This document shows, one piece after another, positions 53,076 to 61,933 of a DNA stretch of 64,000 nt. This stretch comes from Prauserella endophytica. Its GTDB lineage: Bacteria; Actinomycetota; Actinomycetes; Mycobacteriales; Pseudonocardiaceae. The stretch lies in the NCBI RefSeq assembly GCF_005146945.1, contig NZ_SWMS01000002.1:124001-188000 (forward strand), in the 5' to 3' direction. The stretch's first letter is position 1. Every line of letters begins with the position of its first letter. A model generated the notes under the pieces. It was given only the letters and a program-made list of their open reading frames with translations. It searched no databases and was not told where the DNA came from. The position numbers were made by a program, and so were the translations under genes.

Positions 53076-55229
53076 ATGACCACCACCCCGAACACCCTGC
53101 CCGACGGGTTCGACCCGGTCACGCTCGAAGTGATCCGCATGCGACTGGACTCCATCGTGGAGGAGATGGGCATCGCGATGATCCGCTCGTCGGGCTCCCC
53201 GGTGATCACCGAGGCCGGTGACTTCAACACCGCGCTGTTCGATCCCACGGGCCGGATCTACGCCTACTCCGACTACGTCCAGTTCCACATCGGCTCGGGC
53301 AGCGTCGCCGTGCAGAACCTGGTGAAGGCCATCGAGGGCGAGCCGCTGGCGCCGGGCGACGCGTTCATCTGCAACGACCCGCACACGGCCGGGGCGAGCC
53401 ATCCGCCGGACACCAACGTGATCTCACCGATCTTCCACGGCGACGAGCTGATCGGCTGGGCGCAGTCGCAGGCGCATCTGGTGGACGTCGGCGGCATGAC
53501 TCCGGGCGGGTTCGCTCCGGGCGCGCACGACTGTTACGCCGAGGCGCTGCGGCTTCCGCCCGGCGTCAAGATCTTCGAGCGGGGCGAGCCCGTCGAATGG
53601 GTCCGCCGGATCCTGCTCAACAACGTGCGGGTGCCCGCGCTGTTCTGGAACGACGTGCGCAGCCTGGTGGCGAGCAACAACACCGGCATCCGCAGGCTGC
53701 TCGGCACCATCGACGAGTTCGGGCTCGAGCAGTTCCGCGACTACACGCGGCTGTCCTTCCAGCTGGCCGAGCAGGTGGTGCGTGACCGGATCTCCCGCAT
53801 CCCCGACGGCACCTACACCGCGGAGGAGTGGACCGAGCACAATGGACACGTCGACGAGCTGTACCGCGTCGCGTGCACCATGACCAAACGCGACGACCAG
53901 ATCACCTTCGACTTCACCGGCTCCAGTGAGCAGACCGACGGTTTCGTCAACTGCAGCTACGGTGCGCTGGTGGGCAGCGTCGCGACCGCGATCGTCCCGA
54001 TCCTGGCCTGGGACGTGCCGTTCAACGAAGGTGTCATGACGGCGTTCGACATCGTCGCCGAGCCCGGCTCCATCGTGAACCCCCGGCCTCCCGCCCCGAT
54101 CAGCAACGGCCACCTCACCACGGGCGCCCGCGTCAGCCGTGTCGTCACCAAGCTCATGAACGAGGCGTGCCGGGGCAGCGGCGACGACACCGTCCGGGAC
54201 CGCACGCAAGGCGTGTGGGGTGACTCGTGGACCGGAGGCATCTCCGCGGGCACCACCGACGGCGGTGAGTACTTCGTGCTGTTCAACATGGACGGTGGCG
54301 GCATGGGCGCAGGCGCCCAGCCGGACCGCGACGGGCTCGACTGCGCCGGGATGATGACGCAGGTCAACAACATGCTGCCGGACGTGGAGATGAACGAGAT
54401 GCTCTACCCGGTGCTCTACCTGTGGAAGCAGCTCAACATCGACAGCGCGGGCCACGGCGCCCATCGCGGTGGGCTCGGTCTGCGCTTCGCCTGGACGCTG
54501 CACGGCGCTCAGGAGGTCACGCAGACCGTGTTCGCGCCCAACGCACAGGTGGTCGCCGACGGCTTCGGGGGCGGCCTGCCCGGCGGAGGCAGCGGCCACG
54601 AGGTCTGGCGCCGGACCGACGTCGCCCGGCTGCTCACCGAGGGCAGGGTGCCCACCCGGGACACGCTGAGTGCCGAGGAGAGGCAGCTGCTGGAGATCAA
54701 CCAGCAGTCCGTCGCCATCCACGCCGGAGACGTGCTGGTGCAGTGGATCGCGGGCGGAGGCGGTTACGGAGACCCGCTGCTGCGCGACCCGCAGCTCGTC
54801 GCCGCGGACGTCCGGGACGGTTACGTGACCGCGGAGACCGCGCGGCGCACCTACGGCGTGGTCGTCGCCGACGGCACCGCCGACGAGGCCGCCACGAGGC
54901 GGGCCCGCGCGGCCCTGCGCCAGGAGCGGCTGGGCGGCGACACGCCCACCCAGCCGGTCCCGCCGACGTCCCCGGCCCGGTCGTCCGCTCCGCGCCGCGA
55001 CGCCGACGGCTGGTACGTGCCGGCCAGCGGAGCTCGCCTCGGCACCGGCGAGGACTGGCGCGCCGAGGCGCGCAGGCTCACCCACGTCGCCGCCGACCGG
55101 CTCGCCGAACACGGCGTCCGCGTTCGCCCTCGCACGGAGGGCCGCCGCGTGCTGATCGACGAGTTCTACAGCCCCTCCTGCGGAACCCTCCTCGAGGCCC
55201 GTGTCAGGGTGGAGGCGGCCCCGAGCTGA
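53076..55229 (+). CDS. HyuB-type subunit with an acetone carboxylase gamma-like C-terminal tail
   Basis: 717 residues; ATG 53076 behind AAAGGAG. The HyuB core (about 1-590) has the family opening DPVTLEVIRMRLDSIVEEMG, AFICNDPHTAGASHPPD and the late FGGGLPGGGSGHE and AGGGGYGDPLLRDP blocks. HyuB proteins usually stop soon after this; here a Pro/Arg/Ser-rich linker (about 630-650) leads to about 70 more residues containing EDWR-EARRL and FYSPSCGTLLEARV, resembling the acetone carboxylase gamma subunit (FYCPGCGTLLEVE), with one of two cysteines kept. The fusion is seen; the gamma assignment is inference. Confidence 0.82.
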   Translation: MTTTPNTLPDGFDPVTLEVIRMRLDSIVEEMGIAMIRSSGSPVITEAGDFNTALFDPTGRIYAYSDYVQFHIGSGSVAVQNLVKAIEGEPLAPGDAFICNDPHTAGASHPPDTNVISPIFHGDELIGWAQSQAHLVDVGGMTPGGFAPGAHDCYAEALRLPPGVKIFERGEPVEWVRRILLNNVRVPALFWNDVRSLVASNNTGIRRLLGTIDEFGLEQFRDYTRLSFQLAEQVVRDRISRIPDGTYTAEEWTEHNGHVDELYRVACTMTKRDDQITFDFTGSSEQTDGFVNCSYGALVGSVATAIVPILAWDVPFNEGVMTAFDIVAEPGSIVNPRPPAPISNGHLTTGARVSRVVTKLMNEACRGSGDDTVRDRTQGVWGDSWTGGISAGTTDGGEYFVLFNMDGGGMGAGAQPDRDGLDCAGMMTQVNNMLPDVEMNEMLYPVLYLWKQLNIDSAGHGAHRGGLGLRFAWTLHGAQEVTQTVFAPNAQVVADGFGGGLPGGGSGHEVWRRTDVARLLTEGRVPTRDTLSAEERQLLEINQQSVAIHAGDVLVQWIAGGGGYGDPLLRDPQLVAADVRDGYVTAETARRTYGVVVADGTADEAATRRARAALRQERLGGDTPTQPVPPTSPARSSAPRRDADGWYVPASGARLGTGEDWRAEARRLTHVAADRLAEHGVRVRPRTEGRRVLIDEFYSPSCGTLLEARVRVEAAPS

Positions 55230-55239
55230 AAGGCGGACC

Positions 55240-56499
55240 ATGACCATCAACGACGACGGCGATTTCGCCGGCATGCTGCCCGGCGGGATGTCCAACGGCG
55301 CCCTGCGCGGCATCGTGGTCCTCGACATCACCCGGGTCGTGGCAGGCCCGTTCTGCTCGATGCTGCTGGCCGACCTCGGCGCGACCGTGATCAAGATCGA
55401 GAACCCGAAGGACCCGGACTACGCCCGGGACTTCCCGCCGAAGCTAGAGACCGGGTCCGGCGAGGAGTTCAGCGCCTTCTTCGCGCAGTACAACCGCAAC
55501 AAGTTCGGGCTGACCATCGACCTGTCCACACAGGACGGTACCGACCTGCTCAAGAAGCTGGTGCGGCGCGCGGACATCCTGGTGGAGAACTTCCGGCCCG
55601 GCACGATGGACAAGCTCGGCGTGGGCTACGACGTGCTGCGTGCGGAGAACCCGCGCCTGGTCTACACGGCGATCTCCGGTTACGGGCAGACCGGCCCTTA
55701 TCGGCGGCGGCCCGCCTACGACAACAGCGCGCAGGCCACGGGCGGGCTGTGGTCGATGAACGGCTTTCCCGACCGGCCACCGGCGCGCGTGGGCACCATC
55801 ATCGGTGACCTGTCCGCGACGATGTACGCCGTGATCGGCACGCTCGCGGCGCTGCGGCACGCGGAGCTGACGGGGGAGGGGCAGCTGGTGGACGTGTCCC
55901 AGCAGGACTCGGTGCTCAGCCTGACCGAGAACGCGGTGGTGTCCTACACCGTCGACGGCAAGGTCCCCGGGCCGCTCGGCAACGAGCATCCCTTCGTCAA
56001 GCCCTACGAGCTCTACCCGTGCAAGGACGGGTTCGTGTTCTTCGGCGGCTACACCGACAAGTTCTGGCGGCTGTCCTGCCACCTGTTCGGACAGCCCGAG
56101 CTCGCCGACGACCCCGAGATCGACACGATGGCCAAGCGGTTCGCCCCCGAGGTCTACGAGCGGCGGGTCCGGCCACTGCTGCACAAGTGGTTCGAGGACA
56201 AGACGAAAACGGAACTGGAGGAAATCGTCGGCGACGCCGTGCCGCTGAGCGCGATCAAGAGCATCGCCGAGGTCGTCGAGGACCCGCAGATCGCCGCTCG
56301 CGACATGGTCGTGGACGTCGAGTACCCCGAGTTCGGCGAGCTGCGGATGTTCGGCTCGCCCATCAAGCTCGGCGGCACGCCGGCCCAGCCACGCGGGCTC
56401 GCGCCGAAGGTCGGCGAGCACGCCGACACGGTCCTGCGGGCACTCACCGACCTCGACGAGGAGTCGATCGCGCGGCTGAGGGAGAAGGGCGTCATCTGA
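55240..56499 (+). CDS. type III (CaiB/BaiF) CoA-transferase
   Basis: 419 residues from ATG 55240 behind AAAGGCGG. Family blocks: VVAGPFCSMLLADLGATVIKIE near the N-terminus, NRNKFGLTIDL, VENFRPGTMDKLG, ISGYGQTGPY and the catalytic Asp190 in IIGDLSATMYA, which forms the aspartyl-CoA intermediate. It moves CoA from a donor acyl-CoA to an acid. In this operon the acceptor could be the keto acid made by the HyuA/HyuB enzyme. Confidence 0.88.
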   Translation: MTINDDGDFAGMLPGGMSNGALRGIVVLDITRVVAGPFCSMLLADLGATVIKIENPKDPDYARDFPPKLETGSGEEFSAFFAQYNRNKFGLTIDLSTQDGTDLLKKLVRRADILVENFRPGTMDKLGVGYDVLRAENPRLVYTAISGYGQTGPYRRRPAYDNSAQATGGLWSMNGFPDRPPARVGTIIGDLSATMYAVIGTLAALRHAELTGEGQLVDVSQQDSVLSLTENAVVSYTVDGKVPGPLGNEHPFVKPYELYPCKDGFVFFGGYTDKFWRLSCHLFGQPELADDPEIDTMAKRFAPEVYERRVRPLLHKWFEDKTKTELEEIVGDAVPLSAIKSIAEVVEDPQIAARDMVVDVEYPEFGELRMFGSPIKLGGTPAQPRGLAPKVGEHADTVLRALTDLDEESIARLREKGVI

Positions 56500-57302
56500 T
56501 GGGCGGCATCAGCCTCGACCGGGACGGCGCGGTGGCGATCATCCGCTTCGACCGGCCGGACAAGCTCAACGCGCTCACCCTGGCGATGTACGAGGAGCTC
56601 GGCGAGGCGTTCGCGGAGGTGCGCGACGACGACTCGCTCGCCGTCGCGGTCCTCACCGGCCGGGGAGACCGGGCCTTCTGCGTCGGCGCGGACCTCACCG
56701 AGTCGATCCCGGCACTGGCGGAAGGGCGTTTCGACATCTCGGAGTGGGATGCCGCGCACCAGAAGCACACAACGCTGTTCAAACCGGTGATCGCGGCCGT
56801 CAACGGTCTCTGCCTCGGCGGCGGGTTCGAGATCATGCTCTCGACCGACCTCCGGATCGCGGCCGACACCGCCGAGTTCGGCCTCCCGGAGAGCGGTGTC
56901 GGCGTCGTGCCTGCCGGGGGCACGCTCACCCGGCTGACGCGGCAGATCCCCTACGTGTGGGCGATGGAGCTGATGCTGCAGGGCGACCGGATCACCGCGG
57001 ACCAGGCGCTTCGGTACGGCCTGCTCAACGAGGTGGTCCCCGCTCCGCAGGTGCTCGATGCCGCGCTGGCGCGCGCCCACCGGCTCGCGTCCCGCAGCGG
57101 CACGGCACTGGAGACCATCAAGGAGGCCGTGCTCAGGCTCGGTGACCTCCCACAGGACCAGGCGTTCCACTCCGAGGCCCTTTACGGGCAGAAGGCGTTC
57201 ACCTCGCCGGACGCTCGCGAGGGACTGGCCGCGTTCGCCGAACGCAGGCCACCGGCGTTCCCGTCGCGCAACGGCGCGAACACCGCCCGGGAGCGGCATT
57301 GA
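56499..57302 (+). CDS. enoyl-CoA hydratase/isomerase (crotonase) family protein
   Basis: 267 residues; ATG overlaps the CoA-transferase stop (TGATG). Oxyanion-hole strands CVGADLTES and GLCLGGGFEI; both catalytic glutamates of hydratases are present, Glu111 (GGGFEI) and Glu131 (LPESGVG). It may hydrate an enoyl-CoA, or, as in several ring- and keto-cleaving crotonases, cut a beta-diketone-type C-C bond. Final enzyme of the operon before an MFS gene. Confidence 0.86.
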   Translation: MGGISLDRDGAVAIIRFDRPDKLNALTLAMYEELGEAFAEVRDDDSLAVAVLTGRGDRAFCVGADLTESIPALAEGRFDISEWDAAHQKHTTLFKPVIAAVNGLCLGGGFEIMLSTDLRIAADTAEFGLPESGVGVVPAGGTLTRLTRQIPYVWAMELMLQGDRITADQALRYGLLNEVVPAPQVLDAALARAHRLASRSGTALETIKEAVLRLGDLPQDQAFHSEALYGQKAFTSPDAREGLAAFAERRPPAFPSRNGANTARERH

Positions 57303-57350
57303 CGACGTAGGTCGTGTGTTCCGGTCCCGGCGAGCGGGCCGGACCGTTCG

Positions 57351-57356
57351 TACATT
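57351..57356 (+). promoter_or_regulatory. -10 element for a leaderless MFS transcript
   Basis: TACATT ends seven bases before the A of ATG 57363, so transcription would begin at or next to the start codon, which has no Shine-Dalgarno sequence. No good -35 is visible. Confidence 0.35.
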
Positions 57357-57362
57357 GACGGA

Positions 57363-58682
57363 ATGGGAGAGCGTCGCCGACCATGGCCGGCGGCTCGCCG
57401 AGGGCAGCCCGCGACGAGCGCGGGCTCCGCCCCGTCGCCGTCCGCGCCTGTCCGGCTCGGCCTGCGCGAGAACCGCTGGCAGTTCACCCTGCTCGTGATC
57501 GTCAACGTCTGCGTCGGCGGGCTGGTCGGTCTCGAACGCACCACCGTGCCGCTCATCGGCACCGAGGTGTTCGGCCTGACCAGCGACCTCGCGGTGTTCT
57601 CCTTCATCATCGCCTTCGGCGTCACCAAGGCGCTGACCAACCTCGCCGCCGGAGCCCTGACGGCCAGGTTCCGCCGCAAACAGCTGCTGATCGCGGGCTG
57701 GCTGATCGGCATTCCCGTGCCGTTCGCGCTCGCGTGGGCTCCGTCGTGGGGCTGGATCGTCGCCGCGAACGTCCTGCTCGGCCTCAACCAGGGCCTGACC
57801 TGGTCGATGACGGTCAACATGAAGATCGACCTCGTCGGCCCCGCGCGCCGCGGACTGGCCACCGGGCTCAACGAGGCCGCGGGATACGTCGCCGTGGGTG
57901 CCACCGCCCTGCTCACCGGCTACCTCGCCACCGCCTACGGACTGCGCCCGGCCCCGGAGCTGATCGGCGTCGTGTTCGTCGCAGCCGGTCTCGCCCTGTC
58001 CCTGGTCGTGCGCGACACCGCCGCGCATGTCGCCCTCGAACTGGCCCAGCGCCCGCAATCCGCGCCCACCACGTCGACCGGGCTGGCGACCACGTTCGCC
58101 CGCACGTCCTGGCGGCACCGTTCGCTCCGGGGAGCCAGCCAGGCCGGACTGGTCAACAACCTCAACGACGGCCTCACGTGGGGCGTGTTCCCCCTGCTGT
58201 TCACCGACCACGGCCTCGGGCTGGCGGCCGTGGGGCTGATCAAAGGTCTCTATCCGCTGCTGTGGGGCCTCGGCCAGATCCCCACCGGGCACCTCTCCGA
58301 CCGCATCGGCCGCAAACCGCTCATCGTCACCGGCATGCTCGTCCAGTCCGGCGGGTTCGTCCTCGCCCTGGCACTGCTGGAGTGGCCCCTGCTCGCCGGC
58401 ATCCTGTCCGCCATCGCGCTCGGCGTCGGCACCGCGCTGGTGTACCCCGCGCTCATCGCCTCGGTGTCCGACCACGCCCACCCCGGCTGGCGCGCCGGCG
58501 CGCTCGGCGTCTACCGCTTCTGGCGCGACCTCGGCTACGCGGCAGGCGCCCTGCTCGCCGGGATCCTCGCCGATGCCTTCGGCCTCGACGCCACCGTCAT
58601 CGCCGCCGCCGCGCTCACCGCCGCGTCCGGGCTCCTCGCCGCACACTGGCTCAGCGACGATCCTCGAGCGGCAGGTACATGA
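57363..58682 (+). CDS. MFS transporter
   Basis: 439 residues with about 12 membrane helices after a 35-residue polar N-terminus rich in Arg, Pro and Ser. FRRKQLLIAGW and LSDRIGRKPLIVTGM are MFS motif A loops in each half. It starts 60 bp after the crotonase gene and may be the carrier for that pathway, though it could have its own promoter. The 3' end overlaps the convergent GNAT gene by 32 bp. Confidence 0.82.
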   Translation: MGERRRPWPAARRGQPATSAGSAPSPSAPVRLGLRENRWQFTLLVIVNVCVGGLVGLERTTVPLIGTEVFGLTSDLAVFSFIIAFGVTKALTNLAAGALTARFRRKQLLIAGWLIGIPVPFALAWAPSWGWIVAANVLLGLNQGLTWSMTVNMKIDLVGPARRGLATGLNEAAGYVAVGATALLTGYLATAYGLRPAPELIGVVFVAAGLALSLVVRDTAAHVALELAQRPQSAPTTSTGLATTFARTSWRHRSLRGASQAGLVNNLNDGLTWGVFPLLFTDHGLGLAAVGLIKGLYPLLWGLGQIPTGHLSDRIGRKPLIVTGMLVQSGGFVLALALLEWPLLAGILSAIALGVGTALVYPALIASVSDHAHPGWRAGALGVYRFWRDLGYAAGALLAGILADAFGLDATVIAAAALTAASGLLAAHWLSDDPRAAGT

Positions 58683-59145
58683 CATGCATGCCGACGAGCC
58701 CGTGACGCGGGTGCGCGAACGCTTCGGGAACGATCGTCAGGATCCGGAACCCCAGTGACCGGTACAGCCTGACGGCTCCGTGGTTGGTCTCGACGACGGC
58801 GTTGAACACCATCGACCGGTAGCCCTCGTCGCGGGCCTCGCCGAGCACGTGGCGCGCCAGTGCTCTGCCGATGCCCTGTTCCCGGCGGTCCGGGTCGACG
58901 ATGAACGCGGCGTTGGCGACGTGACTGGCCGGACCGTAGTGCGGCTTCAGCTGTGCCGAGCCGACGATCCGCCCGGCGTCGTGGGCGACGTAGGTGCGGC
59001 CCGGCGGGTCGAGCAGCCAGCTCGCCCGTGCCTGGTCGTAGCCGGTGTCCGGGTGCCAGGCGATGGTCTCGCCCTCGACGGCGATCCGGTGCCAGATGGG
59101 CCAGATCCCAGGCCAGTCGTCGGCTGTTGCGTCGCGCACGAGCAT
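58651..59145 (-). CDS. GNAT-family N-acetyltransferase
   Basis: 164 residues. Acetyl-CoA loop near residues 88-100 reads VDPDRREQGIGRALARH (R/QxxGxG/A), with the NHGAVRLYRSLGF helix following, as in GNAT enzymes acting on small molecules. Single gene; substrate unknown. Its end overlaps the end of the MFS gene. Confidence 0.85.
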   Translation of the reverse strand: MLVRDATADDWPGIWPIWHRIAVEGETIAWHPDTGYDQARASWLLDPPGRTYVAHDAGRIVGSAQLKPHYGPASHVANAAFIVDPDRREQGIGRALARHVLGEARDEGYRSMVFNAVVETNHGAVRLYRSLGFRILTIVPEAFAHPRHGLVGMHVMYLPLEDRR

Positions 59146-59300
59146 GCCGACAGTATCGGGCGTCCGCGGGGCGTTCCGCGTGTTCGCGAAACGGCGATGT
59201 CAGCCGTGGGCCTTCTTCAGGACGATGGCGACATCGAGTACGGCGCGTGGCGTGCCATGTTAGCGTCGGTCCGTTCGAGACGACTTTCTGGGGGAAAATC

Positions 59301-59816
59301 ATGAGCGCGCCGGACCCGATGAAGTTCGCCGAGGACCTGACGCGCTGGGCTCAGGGCCTGGAGCAGAAGGCGCAGCGCTACGGCGACCTGCAGGAGCAGC
59401 TCGATCGCACGAGCGTCACCGCCGAGTCGCCGGACGGCGCGGTTCGCGTCACGGTGGACTCCACCGGGGTGCCGACAGAGCTCGCGATCACCGAGCGTGG
59501 CCGGGGAGCGGATCCGCGTGCCCTCTCGGCCGCGCTCATGAGCACGATGCACCGCGCCCAGGCGCAGCTGCGTGACCGCGTGTCGGAACTGACCAGCGCG
59601 ACCGTCGGCGACGACGGGCCCGGCAACGACATCGTCGCCCAGTACCGGGAACGGTTTCCCGACCCCGTCGACGAGCCCGCGGTCGAGCCGCCGACCTTCG
59701 ACGTCGGCGGCATCGAGGACGACACCTCGCGACGAGGGGAACCGCGGCCGCCCCGGCGCCGTCCGACCCGCGAGGACGACGGAGACGACGACTTCGGCGG
59801 TCCGGTACTGCGCTGA
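59301..59816 (+). CDS. YbaB/EbfC-like family protein
   Basis: 171 residues from ATG 59301 behind GGGGAAAA. Residues about 20-105 match the actinobacterial YbaB-like fold (long helix, then AESPDGAVRVTVDSTGVPTELAI strands, then a second helix); the C-terminal 45 residues are acidic and Arg/Pro-rich and likely disordered. These genes commonly stand at the head of ESX-type EspC/WXG cassettes. Role unknown, possibly nucleoid or secretion-associated. Confidence 0.8.
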   Translation: MSAPDPMKFAEDLTRWAQGLEQKAQRYGDLQEQLDRTSVTAESPDGAVRVTVDSTGVPTELAITERGRGADPRALSAALMSTMHRAQAQLRDRVSELTSATVGDDGPGNDIVAQYRERFPDPVDEPAVEPPTFDVGGIEDDTSRRGEPRPPRRRPTREDDGDDDFGGPVLR

Positions 59817-59836
59817 GCACGAAGGGGGACAGCTCG

Positions 59837-60193
59837 ATGGCGGAAGGCTTCCAGGTAGACCCGGACAGGCTCCGGGCACACGCCGCCAGTGTCGGTGGCG
59901 TCAAGAGCGGGGTGGACGAGGCGGCCGACGCCGGTGGTCACGTCGCGTCGCTCAACGACGCATACGGCTGGATCTGTCAGGGCATGGGTCTTCCGGACAT
60001 GCTGCGCGGGCCGCAGGAGCGGGTCACCGCGATGATCCAGCGGGTCGGCACCAGGCTCGGTGAGGACCAGCACAAGCTCGGCGACGCGGCCAAACGGTAC
60101 GACGAGGCGGAGGCCAAGGTGATCGAGATCCTCAAGCAGCTGGCTGAGTCGCTCGACAAGGCGGGCGATGCCCCGAAGTTGGGTGGCCGCTGA
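59837..60193 (+). CDS. EspC-like type VII secretion-associated protein
   Basis: 118 residues, all-helical, no Trp-x-Gly motif. Opening FQVDPDRLRAHAASVGGV and the periodic DAYGWICQG stretch fit the ESX EspC-like family (helical hairpin related to WXG100). The C-terminus YDEAEAKVIEILKQLAES continues the second helix. Overlaps the next gene by TGATG, suggesting the two products act together. Confidence 0.8.
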   Translation: MAEGFQVDPDRLRAHAASVGGVKSGVDEAADAGGHVASLNDAYGWICQGMGLPDMLRGPQERVTAMIQRVGTRLGEDQHKLGDAAKRYDEAEAKVIEILKQLAESLDKAGDAPKLGGR

Positions 60194-61113
60194 TGTCCTC
60201 CTCGATCGTCAGCGACGACCCCTCGTCGGACAACCCGCTCGTCGACAGCAAGACGGACGCCACCAACCAGTACGACATGCTCCAGAGCGACGCGAGCGCG
60301 GCCGCGGGACTGGCGCTGGTCGCCAGCAGCCTGAGCCCGGCCGCCCTCGCGGTGACGGTGCCGCTGGGCGCCGCCACCGGGCAGTTCGACAACCTGGGCA
60401 GCGGCACGGAACTGGCGCAGGGCACGTCCGTGTCCACCGTGATCGACGCGGTGAACCAGGTGAAGAGCGGCGACTGGGCCTCGGCCCTCGCCAGCGGGAG
60501 CGCACTGGCCTCCGACGTCCTCGGCGCGGTCGCCGACCCGATCGGCGCCGTCGCGGGTCAGCTCATCGGCTGGATGCTGGAGCACGTCGAGCCGCTGCGC
60601 ATGGTGCTGCACCAGCTCACCGGCAACCCGGACATGGTGCAGGGCTACGCCGACACGTGGACCAACATCTCTGGTCGCATGGCGGAGCAGGGTGAGGACT
60701 ACCTGAAGCGGGTGCCCGACGAGACCGGCGACTGGAGCGGGGAGGGTGGCGACGCCTACCGGGCGAGCGCGGTGAGCACCATCCAGCTGTGCGCGGGCGC
60801 GGCGCAGGGGGCCGACGCGGTGTCCTCGGCGGCGGCGAAGATGAAGGACGTGGTGGCCGCGGTGCGCACCGCGGTCAGGGACATCCTCGCCGACCTCGCC
60901 GGTGGCCTGGTGAGCGCCGCGATCCAGGCCGCGACGGTGGTGCTCGCACCCGGCGCGGTCAAGACGATCATCACCAGGATCGCCAAGGCCGGCATCGACA
61001 TCGCGAACTGGATCACCAAGCTCGCCGTCGTGATCAGCAGGCTCTCCGCGGTCATCGTCGATCTGCTGCAGGCGCTGGACGAGCTGGAGCGGGCCGAGCG
61101 GGCAGGCCGCTGA
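60193..61113 (+). CDS. WXG100-like effector/substrate protein of the type VII secretion kind
   Basis: 306 residues. The second half contains a WxG turn (DWSGEGGDAYR, Trp181-Ser-Gly) between two long helices, typical of WXG100/PPE-like proteins. A glycine/alanine-rich hydrophobic segment (about 225-245) and another at about 258-285 could enter membranes. The N-terminal 90 residues are low complexity. Probably exported or membrane-associated together with the EspC-like partner. No toxin domain is visible. Confidence 0.75.
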   Translation: MSSSIVSDDPSSDNPLVDSKTDATNQYDMLQSDASAAAGLALVASSLSPAALAVTVPLGAATGQFDNLGSGTELAQGTSVSTVIDAVNQVKSGDWASALASGSALASDVLGAVADPIGAVAGQLIGWMLEHVEPLRMVLHQLTGNPDMVQGYADTWTNISGRMAEQGEDYLKRVPDETGDWSGEGGDAYRASAVSTIQLCAGAAQGADAVSSAAAKMKDVVAAVRTAVRDILADLAGGLVSAAIQAATVVLAPGAVKTIITRIAKAGIDIANWITKLAVVISRLSAVIVDLLQALDELERAERAGR

Positions 61114-61128
61114 GGCGTCAGCTCCAGC
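61083..61128. terminator. nested hairpin between convergent genes
   Basis: GCTGGAGC (61083-61090) pairs with GCTCCAGC (61121-61128), enclosing GCTGA-GGCG-TCAGC (61109-61122 region), which contains both stop codons of the facing genes. Likely bidirectional terminator, without a U-run. Confidence 0.45.
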
Positions 61129-61933
61129 CCGGTTCGGCCGCCAGCCGCAACCGGAGGTCGAGCAGCACGGCGAACTCCGCGGCGTCCTTGGCGGCCACGA
61201 CGGCGTCGCCGCGTCGCGTGCTCACCACGACGACGGGCCCGGCCGGGGCGGCTACCCCCGGGCCCACCAGCGGCGCGGTGTGCTCGTCCACCTGATCCAC
61301 CCGGACGCCGGTGATCTCGCCGAACGGAACCGTGCCGGCCACGAGCGCGCCCGGGAACCCGTACCGTCCCCGGGGTTTGAGCGACCAGCTGAGCCGGTCG
61401 GCGCCGATCGTCGCCGTGCCGTACAGCCTGGGCGGGTGGATGCGCAGATCCCTCTCGAGGGGCAGGCTCGTCGCCGCGGGCGCACCGTCGGCCGCTGCGA
61501 AGAGGGCCCGGTGCGCCCGCGCCGCCGCGACCGTGCTCGCCAGTACGCCCAGTGCGATGACCACGGGGCACAGCACGCCCACCGCTCCGCCGGCGACCAC
61601 GGCGAGCGGGATCGTCCCGAGGAGCTGAACCAGTCCGAAGGAGAACGCCCGCACCGTCCAGTACCGGGTGCGGGTCAGGAACCGGCCGCTCGCCCGGAAC
61701 CACAGCAGGTAGCCCGCCGAGGGTACGACGAGCGCCAGGGCCACGACGCTGGTGCCCGTGCCGGCGGGGCCCTTGCCGCTCGCGCCGATCAGCGCCGCGA
61801 GGGTCATGCCGAGCACGATGAGCGGCGCCACGACGAACGCGACGAGCAGCGCCGACCGCGCGCGGGCCCAGCGGTGACCGAACTCGGCGCGCCGGGACAC
61901 GTGGACGGCGAAGGGAAGCGCGGGAAGGCGCAT
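61118..61933 (-). CDS. membrane protein with C-terminal PH-like domain, unknown function
   Basis: 271 residues from ATG 61933; the frame is open for another 320 bp upstream but nothing there looks coding. Four hydrophobic segments lie at about 25-50, 60-80, 95-115 and 115-135. The cytosolic second half (YGTATIGADRLSWSLKPRG..., PFGEITGVRVDQV, VVVSTRRGDAVVAA) resembles the PH-like strands of actinobacterial membrane proteins. Convergent with the WXG gene; possibly related to it only by position. Confidence 0.7.
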   Translation of the reverse strand: MRLPALPFAVHVSRRAEFGHRWARARSALLVAFVVAPLIVLGMTLAALIGASGKGPAGTGTSVVALALVVPSAGYLLWFRASGRFLTRTRYWTVRAFSFGLVQLLGTIPLAVVAGGAVGVLCPVVIALGVLASTVAAARAHRALFAAADGAPAATSLPLERDLRIHPPRLYGTATIGADRLSWSLKPRGRYGFPGALVAGTVPFGEITGVRVDQVDEHTAPLVGPGVAAPAGPVVVVSTRRGDAVVAAKDAAEFAVLLDLRLRLAAEPGWS

